Below are positions 16,676-24,525 of a stretch of DNA of 64,000 nt, one piece after another. Every line of letters starts with the position of its first letter. The first letter of the stretch is position 1. Where the stretch lies: the NCBI GenBank assembly GCA_035479015.1, contig DATIJC010000002.1, forward strand, positions 1-64,000, written 5' to 3'. The position numbers and the translations under genes are program-made. This stretch comes from DATIJC01 sp035479015 (GTDB lineage: Bacteria; Patescibacteriota; Microgenomatia; UBA1400; UBA12028). The notes below the pieces were generated by a model. It was given only the letters and a program-made list of their open reading frames with translations, was not told the origin of the DNA and ran no database searches.

Positions 16676-17362
16676 ATGGATCAATTCTTTGTACCCGTCC
16701 TCTCCCAGACGGTAAACCCCTTCTTGTTGTCCCTGACCGCCTTTGCACCCAGGCTATTGGTAGCCTTGGTTGTACTGTTTGTAGGTATCATCATCGCCAA
16801 GAGCGTGCGCAGCATTCTTATCAAGTTCTTGGAGCGCCTCAAACTCTCTCATTCCCTGGAAAACACACCACTCATGTCATTCGTGAAGAATGCCGATGTC
16901 ACCAATACAATTGAATCAGTAATTGGAAAAACTGCCTACTGGCTGATCATGTTAGTCGTAATTGAGATCGTGGTATCCCTACTTGGTATTACTGCAGCTG
17001 CCGATCTGCTCAATAAGATCCTCTCATTTGTACCAAACGTATTCTCGGCAATCTTTATTTTGTTCCTAGGTACGTTCCTGGCGGGAATCGCTGAATCAGT
17101 TGTCAAAGGTGCTGTGCGCACTATTGACGGGCATAGTTCACTGTTTCTTGGTAAGGCAACCAGTTATCTCATTTTGATCCTCGCCACTATGATTGCCATC
17201 AGCGAACTTGGCATCGCGGCGCAATTTATCACTACTCTGTTTACCGGCTTTGTCATCGCGCTAGCATTGGCCTTTGGCCTAGCGTTTGGACTGGGCAGTA
17301 AAGACACTGTCAACCGTCTCATGACTGACTGGTATGATCGCATGAAGCGGGAAGAAAAATAA
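16676..17362 (+). CDS. MscS-like conserved-TM-helix membrane protein
   Basis: A 228-aa protein with at least four membrane segments (about residues 18-42, 80-105, 120-145 and 165-215). It has the Gly/Ala-rich stretch near the end (ALAFGLAFGLGSKDTVNRL) seen in small MscS-related channels with the conserved TM-helix repeat. The soluble beta domain of true MscS is missing, so gating by tension is only a guess. The start is set by the leaderless -10 box and excludes 22 codons that overlap rnpB. Confidence 0.7.
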   Translation: MDQFFVPVLSQTVNPFLLSLTAFAPRLLVALVVLFVGIIIAKSVRSILIKFLERLKLSHSLENTPLMSFVKNADVTNTIESVIGKTAYWLIMLVVIEIVVSLLGITAAADLLNKILSFVPNVFSAIFILFLGTFLAGIAESVVKGAVRTIDGHSSLFLGKATSYLILILATMIAISELGIAAQFITTLFTGFVIALALAFGLAFGLGSKDTVNRLMTDWYDRMKREEK

Positions 17363-17365
17363 GTT

Positions 17366-17785
17366 TTATTCACGCGGAATGTGTATCGCTTCCAGCCAAA
17401 ATGTTAGTTTTGGTTCCAAAGGAACAGACTGTAAAACTTCGGCAATTTCCACTTCACACTTTTTGATTGTCTCTTCGACAAATTCAGGAACAGAAAAGCC
17501 GGGAGAGCTTATTAGGATACGAGCATGGGGGTATTGATCATCCGCGGGAAAAAAACGTACATCTTCAGTTTCATCAAAGTATTCACTATCGCTGAGCAAG
17601 TTGTCATCATCACTACCCAAATCAAACTGAGTCTGCAGCCAGAGAAAAAAGGTATAAAAATCCTGATCTAATTTCAACCAAGAAAACGGATAGTCTAGGA
17701 TGTCTTTTGGTTTTAAAAATCCATTTTCGGTACCGCTAAAAAGCAAAGAGATCATTAGTCTTTTGCTACGATGCTCTGGATCCAT
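17366..17785 (-). CDS. Unrecognised 139-aa protein coupled to lexA
   Basis: Soluble, acidic in the middle (LGSDDDNLLSDSEYFDETED), with no family I recognise. The ATG is one base after the lexA stop, so it is co-transcribed with lexA and may follow the same damage regulation. Its end lies three bases from the convergent channel gene. Confidence 0.55.
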   Translation of the reverse strand: MDPEHRSKRLMISLLFSGTENGFLKPKDILDYPFSWLKLDQDFYTFFLWLQTQFDLGSDDDNLLSDSEYFDETEDVRFFPADDQYPHARILISSPGFSVPEFVEETIKKCEVEIAEVLQSVPLEPKLTFWLEAIHIPRE

Positions 17786-17786
17786 A

Positions 17787-18407
17787 TTAATTCCCGAATT
17801 TGCGGATCAAGCCCACACAGCGGCCTTGAATGGTCACCTTGGTCGCAAAGATCGGCTGCATCTTAGAATTGGCTGGCTCCAAGCGGATGCGGGTAGCCTC
17901 TTTGTAGAATTTCTTGAGAGTCGCTAATCCGTTGTCCAAAAGGGCGACCACGATATCGCCATTCATCACCTCCGGCTGTTCTTCAATGACTACATAATCT
18001 CCATCAAGGATTCCTTCTTCGATCATACTGTCGCCCTTCACTTTGAGTACAAAGGCGCGCTTCTTCCCAGAGACCAACTCAGGTGAAACTTTAAACGTCG
18101 CATTCGGGTCTGTGTACGGCATGATTGGCTGCCCGGCGGCGATAAAACCCAGGAGCGGCAAGTCTACTGCATCAGTGAGGCGTAGGAAGGTACGGTCGAT
18201 CAATTCCAAGCCCCGGACTGTCCCTTCATATTTGCGGATTACCTTCTTCCTGACCAATGCCTGCAGATGTTCATGCACTGTAGCTAGAGAGCTCACACCT
18301 ATAGCCGTGGCTATCTCCTGCAGTGTCGGGGAGTACCCGTTTTTTTGGATAAATTGTGCAATGAAGTCAACAATTTGGCGCTGGCGCTTATATAATGTCA
18401 TTGGCAT
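17787..18407 (-). CDS. lexA: LexA repressor
   Basis: SOS repressor with self-cleavage. The 206-aa protein has an N-terminal winged helix (QRQIVDFIAQFIQKNGYSPTL...), the Ala-Gly cleavage site in FIAAGQPI, the catalytic Ser in KGDSMIEEGI and the catalytic Lys in LATLKKF. The start at 18407 has an AAGGGA ribosome-binding site; the frame upstream of it lacks support. The intergenic region with uvrB, which is divergent, contains dyads that may be operators. Confidence 0.93.
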   Translation of the reverse strand: MPMTLYKRQRQIVDFIAQFIQKNGYSPTLQEIATAIGVSSLATVHEHLQALVRKKVIRKYEGTVRGLELIDRTFLRLTDAVDLPLLGFIAAGQPIMPYTDPNATFKVSPELVSGKKRAFVLKVKGDSMIEEGILDGDYVVIEEQPEVMNGDIVVALLDNGLATLKKFYKEATRIRLEPANSKMQPIFATKVTIQGRCVGLIRKFGN

Positions 18408-18423
18408 ACTTTCCCTTTCTTTC

Positions 18424-18443
18424 GTGCAAAGATTGTCCTGCAC
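18424..18443. promoter_or_regulatory. Inverted repeat upstream of lexA, possible operator
   Basis: GTGCA-N10-TGCAC lies 17-36 bases before the lexA ATG and overlaps a GACAAT that could be the -10. A second dyad, TGCAT-N14-ATGCA, brackets the uvrB -10. Neither matches the Bacillus or Escherichia LexA boxes, so assignment to LexA is inference from position only. Confidence 0.3.
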
Positions 18444-18544
18444 AAAGTCTCGTTTTCCGAAGATTACATTCAAGTTACCCGAAAGTAGAGGGTACGGTCA
18501 AGCGGATACTAGTGGATCAATAGCTATCACTATGCATAATGTGG

Positions 18545-18550
18545 GATAAT
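18545..18550 (+). promoter_or_regulatory. -10 element for uvrB
   Basis: GATAAT ends six bases before the ATG at 18557, giving a leaderless uvrB mRNA. No convincing -35 is seen. Confidence 0.45.
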
Positions 18551-18556
18551 AGATGC

Positions 18557-20671
18557 ATGGGAAAGTTCCAACTCAAAGCTCCATACACCCCAATGGGTGA
18601 TCAGCCGCAGTGCATAAATGCACTCACAGCTGGATTTTCTGGTGGAGTGAAAGATCAAGTACTCTTGGGCGTCACTGGTAGCGGCAAGACATACACCGTG
18701 GCCAATGTCATCCAAAACTTACAAAAACCCACCCTAGTGATTGCCCACAACAAGACGCTCGCAGCACAGCTCTACCAAGAATTCCGTGATTTTTTCCCTG
18801 ACAACGCGGTCAGTTACTTCGTCTCGTATTACGATTACTATCAGCCGGAAAGTTATATCCCCAGCACAGACACATATATTGAAAAAGAGACACAGATCAA
18901 CGATGAGATCGACAAACTCAGGCTAAGTGCCACAACTAATTTGTTAACACGTCCAGACTGCATTGTGGTGGCTTCCGTATCATGTATCTATAACCTTGGT
19001 TCTCCCGTAGAGTATGGCAAAAATATTTTAGAACTTGTTGAAGGAGAACTACTTTCCCGCCAGAGCATCCTCACGCAATTAACCAATTTGCAATATGTGC
19101 GCAATGACATGGATTTAGCGCGAGGGACATTCAGAGTTCGTGGAGAAAATATTCAAATTTGGCCAGCTTATCAAGATAACGCGCTAACTCTACAAATGCT
19201 AGGCAACCAGATTGAGAAGATCAAGACTATCGACCCAACTAGCGGCAACACGATAGAGAATGAAAATCCTTCCAAGCGCTTTGTACTATATCCGGCCAAA
19301 CATTACACTACAAATCCTCTAACCCAAGAAGAATCCATTGCGCAGATAGAAACGGATTTAAAAATTCGCACAGAGACTTTACGCAGTGCAGGAAAAGTGC
19401 TTGAGGCATATAGACTGGAGCAGAAAGTTCACTACGACCTCGACATGATACGGGAATTAGGGTTTGTAAATGGTATAGAAAATTACTCACGCTACTTCGA
19501 TGGTAGGAATCCCGGTGATCCACCCTTTACTCTATTGGATTACTTTGCCGAAAACGCAAAGATCTTTCATTCAGGATCCTTTTTGACTGTGGTTGATGAA
19601 AGTCATATTACTATTCCACAGGTCCGCGGCATGTATAACGGAGATCAATCACGCAAATCCACTCTTATTGATTACGGTTTCCGCTTGCCATCAGCACTGG
19701 ATAACCGCCCATTAAAATTTGATGAATTTTTGAGGAACGTTGACCAGACTCTATTTGTCAGCGCTACACCGTCGCCTTGGGAAGTATCGATGAGCGATGG
19801 TCATGTTGTAGAGCAACTTATACGCCCTACGGGCGTGATTGAGCCAATAATCGAGGTCCGCGGCAGCGAAGGACAGATTGATAATCTAATCAAAGAAATT
19901 ATGGCTCGCAAAGCCTTGGGGCAACGTGTTCTGGTCACCACAATTACAAAACGGATGGCAGAAGTACTCACAGATTATCTAAATGACGAAAAGAAAGTGA
20001 CACAGGCTGCAAGCCGTGTCATCCCAGAACCTGGCGTGCAACGCCAAGTATCCGGGATCCAGCTCCTAAAGGTTGCATATTTGCACTCTGATATAGAGAC
20101 TCTAGACCGATTGGATATTTTGGCTGATCTGCGTAGTGGTGTATATGACGTGCTGGTGGGCATAAATCTTCTGCGTGAAGGCTTAGATTTACCCGAGGTC
20201 ACACTGGTGGCGATCTTGGATGCAGATAAAGAAGGGTTCTTGCGTTCTGCTCCCTCTTTAATTCAAATCATGGGTCGAGCAGCACGTCATCAGGATGGCA
20301 AAGTGATCTTATATGCTGACCGGGTTACTGGTTCTATGCAAGTTGCCATGGATGAAATTTTCCGCCGGCGCGAAATACAACTCGCCTACAACGAAAAACA
20401 CAACATTACACCAATCACGATCATCAAGCCGATCCGCAAAGAATTAATCACCCGCAAGAAAGAAGAGACCGAAGACTCACCGACGCGAGGAAGAATTCAG
20501 TTGGATAAACATACGAAGATAGATCTTGATCAAGTCGACCCCGAAAGCATGACGCCGCAGGATAAAGAAAAGTTAAAGAAGCAACTCACCCGGAAAATGA
20601 ATGATGCAGCACGGCTCTGGAACTTCGAGCTAGCTGCAAGGCTGCGCGATACAATCACTACCCTTTCATAA
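18557..20671 (+). CDS. uvrB: Excinuclease ABC subunit B
   Basis: Damage-verifying helicase-like subunit of nucleotide excision repair. The 704-aa protein contains Walker A GVTGSGKT, the beta-hairpin region (YYDYYQPESYIP), DESH, SATPSPWE, INLLREGLDLPEV and MGRAARH. A complete C-terminal UVR domain (LKKQLTRKMNDAARLWNFELAARLRD) binds UvrC. Start at 18557 follows the leaderless box. uvrA is in this window (52734-55682) but uvrC is not. The 3' end overlaps the convergent transporter gene by 14 bases. Confidence 0.97.
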   Translation: MGKFQLKAPYTPMGDQPQCINALTAGFSGGVKDQVLLGVTGSGKTYTVANVIQNLQKPTLVIAHNKTLAAQLYQEFRDFFPDNAVSYFVSYYDYYQPESYIPSTDTYIEKETQINDEIDKLRLSATTNLLTRPDCIVVASVSCIYNLGSPVEYGKNILELVEGELLSRQSILTQLTNLQYVRNDMDLARGTFRVRGENIQIWPAYQDNALTLQMLGNQIEKIKTIDPTSGNTIENENPSKRFVLYPAKHYTTNPLTQEESIAQIETDLKIRTETLRSAGKVLEAYRLEQKVHYDLDMIRELGFVNGIENYSRYFDGRNPGDPPFTLLDYFAENAKIFHSGSFLTVVDESHITIPQVRGMYNGDQSRKSTLIDYGFRLPSALDNRPLKFDEFLRNVDQTLFVSATPSPWEVSMSDGHVVEQLIRPTGVIEPIIEVRGSEGQIDNLIKEIMARKALGQRVLVTTITKRMAEVLTDYLNDEKKVTQAASRVIPEPGVQRQVSGIQLLKVAYLHSDIETLDRLDILADLRSGVYDVLVGINLLREGLDLPEVTLVAILDADKEGFLRSAPSLIQIMGRAARHQDGKVILYADRVTGSMQVAMDEIFRRREIQLAYNEKHNITPITIIKPIRKELITRKKEETEDSPTRGRIQLDKHTKIDLDQVDPESMTPQDKEKLKKQLTRKMNDAARLWNFELAARLRDTITTLS

Positions 20672-21668
20672 GTCGGTCAAGCTCCGGTGATAGCTCACGT
20701 GCCAATGCACGCAATACGATGAAGACTGGTACCGCCAACAGCGCACCTATTGCACCACCAAATCTCGCACCTCCAAGGAGTAATACTATTGATATTAATG
20801 GACTGATTCCGACTGCGTTACGCATGACTTGTGGGACTATGATGTGATTCTCTAATTGTTGTACCAATATATACAAAACCAAGGTAACTACACCCATTAT
20901 TGGAGAAACCAAGAATGACGCCACGAGTATGGCGGGGATCGCTGAAAGCGTTGGCCCGATATTTGGCAGTGCTTCCAAAATTCCCGCAAGGATAGAAAGC
21001 GGCAATGCATACGGAATATTTAAGACTGTCAAACCAATAAATGTCATTATTCCGATCGTTAACATCAAAATGAACTCTCCGCGTACCCATCCACCTAAGT
21101 CTTTTTCAATTTGCGCAACCAACTTCCTTCCCCGTTCTTCTTTATCATCAGTGCGAAATAGTATCATCGCGTACCTATAGAGACGGTCCCGCTCTACTAA
21201 GAAATAGAGCGACATAACAAGTACCGTAAATAAAGAGAAAATAACAGAGAATGTCGATTGCACAAAATGCAGAACGGCACCAAGTGATGCTCCATATTGT
21301 GAGACCAATCCAGTAAGCTCAGTAGCTGTCAATTGTAAATGTGTCAGTGCTTTCAAGAATGACAAATTCGGCAAGTCAAATTGTGAGAATAGCCGGATCG
21401 TTTGATCCGCGAGCGGCGGTATGAGCGTAGCCCCCATCACCACAAAGAAGCCTACTAAGATCACATACACTACGAGAATTGCAGCGATACGTGAGAATCG
21501 AAGCCGCTGAAGACGGGACACCAAGGGTTCCAGTGCAGTCATTAGCACAAATGCGATCATGAGCAGGATCACGATGTCGATAGCACGCAAGAATATATAC
21601 ACTGCTGCGATAAATAGACCGATAGAAAACAGGGTCTTCAGTGAGATATCAATACGAAGGTTTTTCAT
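20658..21668 (-). CDS. AI-2E family membrane transporter
   Basis: Inner-membrane protein of the AI-2 exporter/PerM family, 336 aa. It has two N-terminal helices, the family motif region MTALEPLVSRLQRL, then a soluble stretch and five to six further helices with GILEALPNIGPTLSAIPAIL, near-identical to the family signature. Substrate is not predictable. Start at 21668 follows TACAAT by seven bases and lies just before the miaA stop, so this gene probably has its own promoter inside miaA. Confidence 0.88.
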   Translation of the reverse strand: MKNLRIDISLKTLFSIGLFIAAVYIFLRAIDIVILLMIAFVLMTALEPLVSRLQRLRFSRIAAILVVYVILVGFFVVMGATLIPPLADQTIRLFSQFDLPNLSFLKALTHLQLTATELTGLVSQYGASLGAVLHFVQSTFSVIFSLFTVLVMSLYFLVERDRLYRYAMILFRTDDKEERGRKLVAQIEKDLGGWVRGEFILMLTIGIMTFIGLTVLNIPYALPLSILAGILEALPNIGPTLSAIPAILVASFLVSPIMGVVTLVLYILVQQLENHIIVPQVMRNAVGISPLISIVLLLGGARFGGAIGALLAVPVFIVLRALARELSPELDRLMKG

Positions 21669-21672
21669 GACT

Positions 21673-22542
21673 TTAATTGTAGCAGTCAATCCATTCAATT
21701 TCACTTCTTGTTTTCCACCACGTCATTTGTCGCTTTGCATACTGCGCTTCATGCAGGGTCCACAATTGGACTAGACCGACTTTATCGATTTTTCCCTTTA
21801 CAAATTCTTCAAGTTCCTTGTACCCCAGTGCGCTCTTTGCCTCTAGCGTCCAGTTGGGATATTTTTCTAGCAGTTTTTTATACTCTTCTATGGCTCCTTG
21901 CTCTAGCCTTTTTATCACCCTGTCTCGGATTCGTTTCTCAAGATCTTCTTTATCTACTCGTAAACCAATCCACACTGGATCCCGGATAAGGCTAGAAGAC
22001 GCCTTTACCGGGATGACAGCTGAAGCTGTCACTTCGATCGCTCTGATTAACCGGCGTGGATTATTTCTGTCCGAATTGTTCATTAACTGAAATCTCTCGG
22101 GATTCAGTTTTTTTAGTCTTTCTTGTAAATCAATTACAGAAAGTTTTTCGAGCACTCCGCGTAGTTCTTGATTTGGTTTTACGCCTACAGATTCCGGAGT
22201 ATCTAGTAGTGACAAAAAGTACTGTGGTGTACCGACGACAATAAGTAGTTGATGATCTTCTTCCTCTGACTTTATTATTACATTTCGAGCATATTCCACA
22301 AACTGTGCCACTGACCACTGTTCATCAGGATCTACCAAATCAACTCCAAAAATTTGGATTTTGGATTTTGGAATTTGGAATTTATCCAGGTCTTTTCCAG
22401 TGACAATATTTTGTCCCCGATACACTTGTTTCGAATCAACTACCAAAATATCTACAGGATTTTTACTCTGACTCGCGAGCTTTATCGCATAATCAGTTTT
22501 CCCTGATGCTGTTGGACCAACTATAACTATTGGAGTGCTCAT
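21673..22542 (-). CDS. miaA: tRNA dimethylallyltransferase with two in-frame repeat insertions
   Basis: Adds an isopentenyl group to A37 of tRNAs reading UNN codons; MiaB next door completes ms2i6A. The 289-aa protein has the P-loop GPTASGKT, DSKQVYRG, the variant TPQYFLSLL near the substrate tunnel, NPRRLIRAIEV and the C-terminal AKRQMTWW. Two segments are foreign. FQIPKSKIQ (residues 56-63) comes from the TTGGATTTTGG repeat. SAVIPVKASSSLIRDP (174-189) comes from a REP-like palindrome and replaces the loop after RAIEV. The frame stays open through both. Confidence 0.93.
   Translation of the reverse strand: MSTPIVIVGPTASGKTDYAIKLASQSKNPVDILVVDSKQVYRGQNIVTGKDLDKFQIPKSKIQIFGVDLVDPDEQWSVAQFVEYARNVIIKSEEEDHQLLIVVGTPQYFLSLLDTPESVGVKPNQELRGVLEKLSVIDLQERLKKLNPERFQLMNNSDRNNPRRLIRAIEVTASAVIPVKASSSLIRDPVWIGLRVDKEDLEKRIRDRVIKRLEQGAIEEYKKLLEKYPNWTLEAKSALGYKELEEFVKGKIDKVGLVQLWTLHEAQYAKRQMTWWKTRSEIEWIDCYN
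21975..22019. repeat. REP-like palindrome inside miaA
   Basis: CTGGATCCCGG ... CCGGGATGACAG, with an inner AAGGC/GCCTT arm, 45 bases. It belongs to the family with outer arms TGTCATyCC/GGrATCCAG that recurs at 25752, 26478, 48029-48146, 57596 and 62058. It is read in frame by miaA. Confidence 0.8.
22354..22383. repeat. TTGGATTTTGGAATTT repeat inside miaA
   Basis: A 30-base near-tandem array of TTGGATT/TTGGAATTT units, the same as in korA and recJ. It is in frame and encodes IPKSKIQ. Confidence 0.75.
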
Positions 22543-22549
22543 ATTTTAA

Positions 22550-22623
22550 GGCCGGAGCAGTGATAATTTTTGGACGCGCAGTCATGTGAAACGCGCGAGC
22601 ATCCAAAAATGCACTGCGAGGCC
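22550..22623. repeat. Long intergenic hairpin between miaB and miaA
   Basis: A 74-base inverted repeat. Arms GGCC, GCAGTG, ATTTTTGGA and GCGC pair in register with GCGC, TCCAAAAAT, CACTGC and GGCC. It starts at the miaB stop. It lacks a U tract, so it is not a standard terminator, though it may stop or stabilise the miaB mRNA. Its core (ATTTTT..CGCGCAG / ACGCG..AGCA..AAAAAT) resembles the hairpin at 40662-40717. Confidence 0.65.
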
Positions 22624-23786
22624 TACACTACCTTAGGTCTCATGGATAAATTATCTTTATTAATTATTTGATCCAAGATCTCCCAGCGCCGCTTCTTTTC
22701 CTTTTGCGGTACATCATCGGCGTACAATCTAAAACCTGCTGTGCCAGGCCGAGGGCTGTACTGTGCTACAAATCCTAACTTCCAATCCATCTCTTTAGCA
22801 AATTCCACTGTCTCCTCAAATTCACTTACTGTCTCACCAGAGAAACCGACAATGATATCGGAGCCAATCACTACATCGGGAACTTTACTTCGAAGTTTTC
22901 GAATCAATTCCCGGTAATGTTCTTTTGTGTACCCGCGGTTCATGCGGTAGAGCACGCTGTTACTTCCCGACTGGACCGGTAAATGAATGAAGCGATCAAT
23001 TTTAGGATTGTTTGCGATCTCGCAAATAAGACTATCCGGGAAATCCCAAGGATTACTGGTCAGGAACCTGATAACTTTGATTTGAGGAAACTTTGAAACC
23101 TCCCGCAGCAAATCTACAAACGGAGGCACCCCATCTGCTTTCTCATACTGACTGCTGTTATCCGGAATCTCTTCGCGGGATAACTGTTCCTGATTCTCCC
23201 GCATTAGCATCTTGCGCATTCCTATACCTTCTTTTTCCAATCCCCAGGAGTTCACATTTTGCCCCAGTAGGGTTACCTCACTAAAGCCGGAATTTGCCAA
23301 CCGTTCTACCTCTTCCAAGATACTTTCCATGGAGCGCGACTGTTCACGCCCCCGTGAATACGGAACTATGCAGTAGGTGCAGAACGAATTACATCCTGCA
23401 CTTATAGGAACCCAGGCGTGCTTTTTGTCCTTGCGGACTGCAGCCTGATTAAATCCAACCTCGTTAATGGGTAAAATTTCATCCACCATGGGGAGAATTT
23501 CATAGAGCTTGGTAGCTCCATGATGCGTCATACATCCGGTCAGGATAATTTTGGGACGTTTTTTCCCTGTCAGCGTGAAATACTTGACTACATTAAGTAG
23601 AAACCCTTTGACTCGGTCTTCGGCAGATTGGCGGATTGCACAGGTGTTGACAATAATCTCATCCGCTTTATGCCAGTCTAGAGTTGCCACAAATCCGCGG
23701 GCTTCATAGTCTCCAGCCACTCGCTCAGAATCTGACTTGTTGCTCTGGCACCCGAACGTGTGAATGAAATAGGTTCTTGAACTCAT
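22623..23786 (-). CDS. miaB: tRNA-2-methylthio-N6-dimethylallyladenosine synthase, no TRAM domain
   Basis: Radical-SAM methylthiotransferase acting on i6A37 made by MiaA, its downstream neighbour. The 387-aa protein has the N-terminal cluster cysteines (FGCQSNKSDSERV, VNTCAIR, LTGCMTHHG), the radical-SAM motif CNSFCTYC, LLGQNVNSWG and the TSNPWDFPD region. It ends at DNLSMRPKVV, so the TRAM RNA-binding domain found at the C-terminus of most family members is absent. Start at 23786 is chosen over an upstream in-frame codon because the family N-terminus then follows directly. Confidence 0.9.
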   Translation of the reverse strand: MSSRTYFIHTFGCQSNKSDSERVAGDYEARGFVATLDWHKADEIIVNTCAIRQSAEDRVKGFLLNVVKYFTLTGKKRPKIILTGCMTHHGATKLYEILPMVDEILPINEVGFNQAAVRKDKKHAWVPISAGCNSFCTYCIVPYSRGREQSRSMESILEEVERLANSGFSEVTLLGQNVNSWGLEKEGIGMRKMLMRENQEQLSREEIPDNSSQYEKADGVPPFVDLLREVSKFPQIKVIRFLTSNPWDFPDSLICEIANNPKIDRFIHLPVQSGSNSVLYRMNRGYTKEHYRELIRKLRSKVPDVVIGSDIIVGFSGETVSEFEETVEFAKEMDWKLGFVAQYSPRPGTAGFRLYADDVPQKEKKRRWEILDQIINKDNLSMRPKVV

Positions 23787-23822
23787 ATCCCTGCCTGCCC
23801 TCCAAAACAATCAGATTGCAAT

Positions 23823-23839
23823 ACGGCTGAATAAGCCGT
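23823..23839. other. Small hairpin in the miaB upstream region
   Basis: ACGGCT-GAATA-AGCCGT is a perfect six-base-pair stem 37 bases before the miaB ATG. It could be a leader structure; no further support. Confidence 0.35.
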
Positions 23840-23884
23840 TAGTGTAACATCTGATGTGTAGGAGGGTATTTTAACAGAGTTGTC

Positions 23885-24490
23885 CTATTTCCCACCGGAA
23901 AGCTGACGGTAGATGCTAGCATTGGTGAGGAGCACGACCGGGATGGCTACAAATACGCCTACACCCAGAGCCAACGCTCCAAGCAACATGATGCCCCAAT
24001 AGACAATTATCAAGCCCAACAAGTGCAGTACGTTTCCACTCGTGGCTGCCCAACTGGCTTTCAGTGCATCTACTGGTCCTAGCTTTCTGTCTACCACATA
24101 GAATGTCGTCAGACTCAGGCGCAATGCAATATATATACCTGGCAAAACGAGAGCAATGAACCCTAAAAACACACATAAACCCATAAGCAGCACAGCGACG
24201 AAGTAATTAATAAACAGATCATAGTGCGTATAGAGTTCCTTCCAAACAGGTTTCCTACCGTCAAGAAGCTTTAAGGCAATGACAATCATGCCAATACCGA
24301 CGATGAGCTGATATACAAAAGAAAGCAGCATCATACCTGGCTGGGCGAACCTTGGTGTCCCCGCCAACACAATTCTCGGCACAAAAAATGCGAGGAACTC
24401 TACCCCCAGCAGGAACCAAATATTTTTTTTGGTGATCTCCCAAGCCTTGTTTACCGAATCACCTATAGTAAATGAGCGTGTATTTGCCAT
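23885..24490 (-). CDS. Polytopic membrane protein, DUF975/YciC-like
   Basis: A 201-aa protein with about five membrane helices. The N-terminal FTIGDSVNKAWEITKKNIWFLLGV and the central LPGIYIALRLSLTTFYVVDRKLGPVDALKASWAAT follow the pattern of bacterial DUF975/UPF0259-type proteins, whose role is unknown. An AGGAGG ribosome-binding site precedes the ATG. It follows the ABC permease gene on the same strand. Confidence 0.6.
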   Translation of the reverse strand: MANTRSFTIGDSVNKAWEITKKNIWFLLGVEFLAFFVPRIVLAGTPRFAQPGMMLLSFVYQLIVGIGMIVIALKLLDGRKPVWKELYTHYDLFINYFVAVLLMGLCVFLGFIALVLPGIYIALRLSLTTFYVVDRKLGPVDALKASWAATSGNVLHLLGLIIVYWGIMLLGALALGVGVFVAIPVVLLTNASIYRQLSGGK

Positions 24491-24525
24491 ATCTGAATGC
24501 CTCCTGAAATAAGAATAGCAAGTCT

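Noticed and set aside
16321..16684. Several open frames, including an N-terminal extension of the DUF1653 protein
   Set aside because: This stretch carries all conserved blocks of RNase P RNA with pairing ends; the frames are by-products of that RNA gene.
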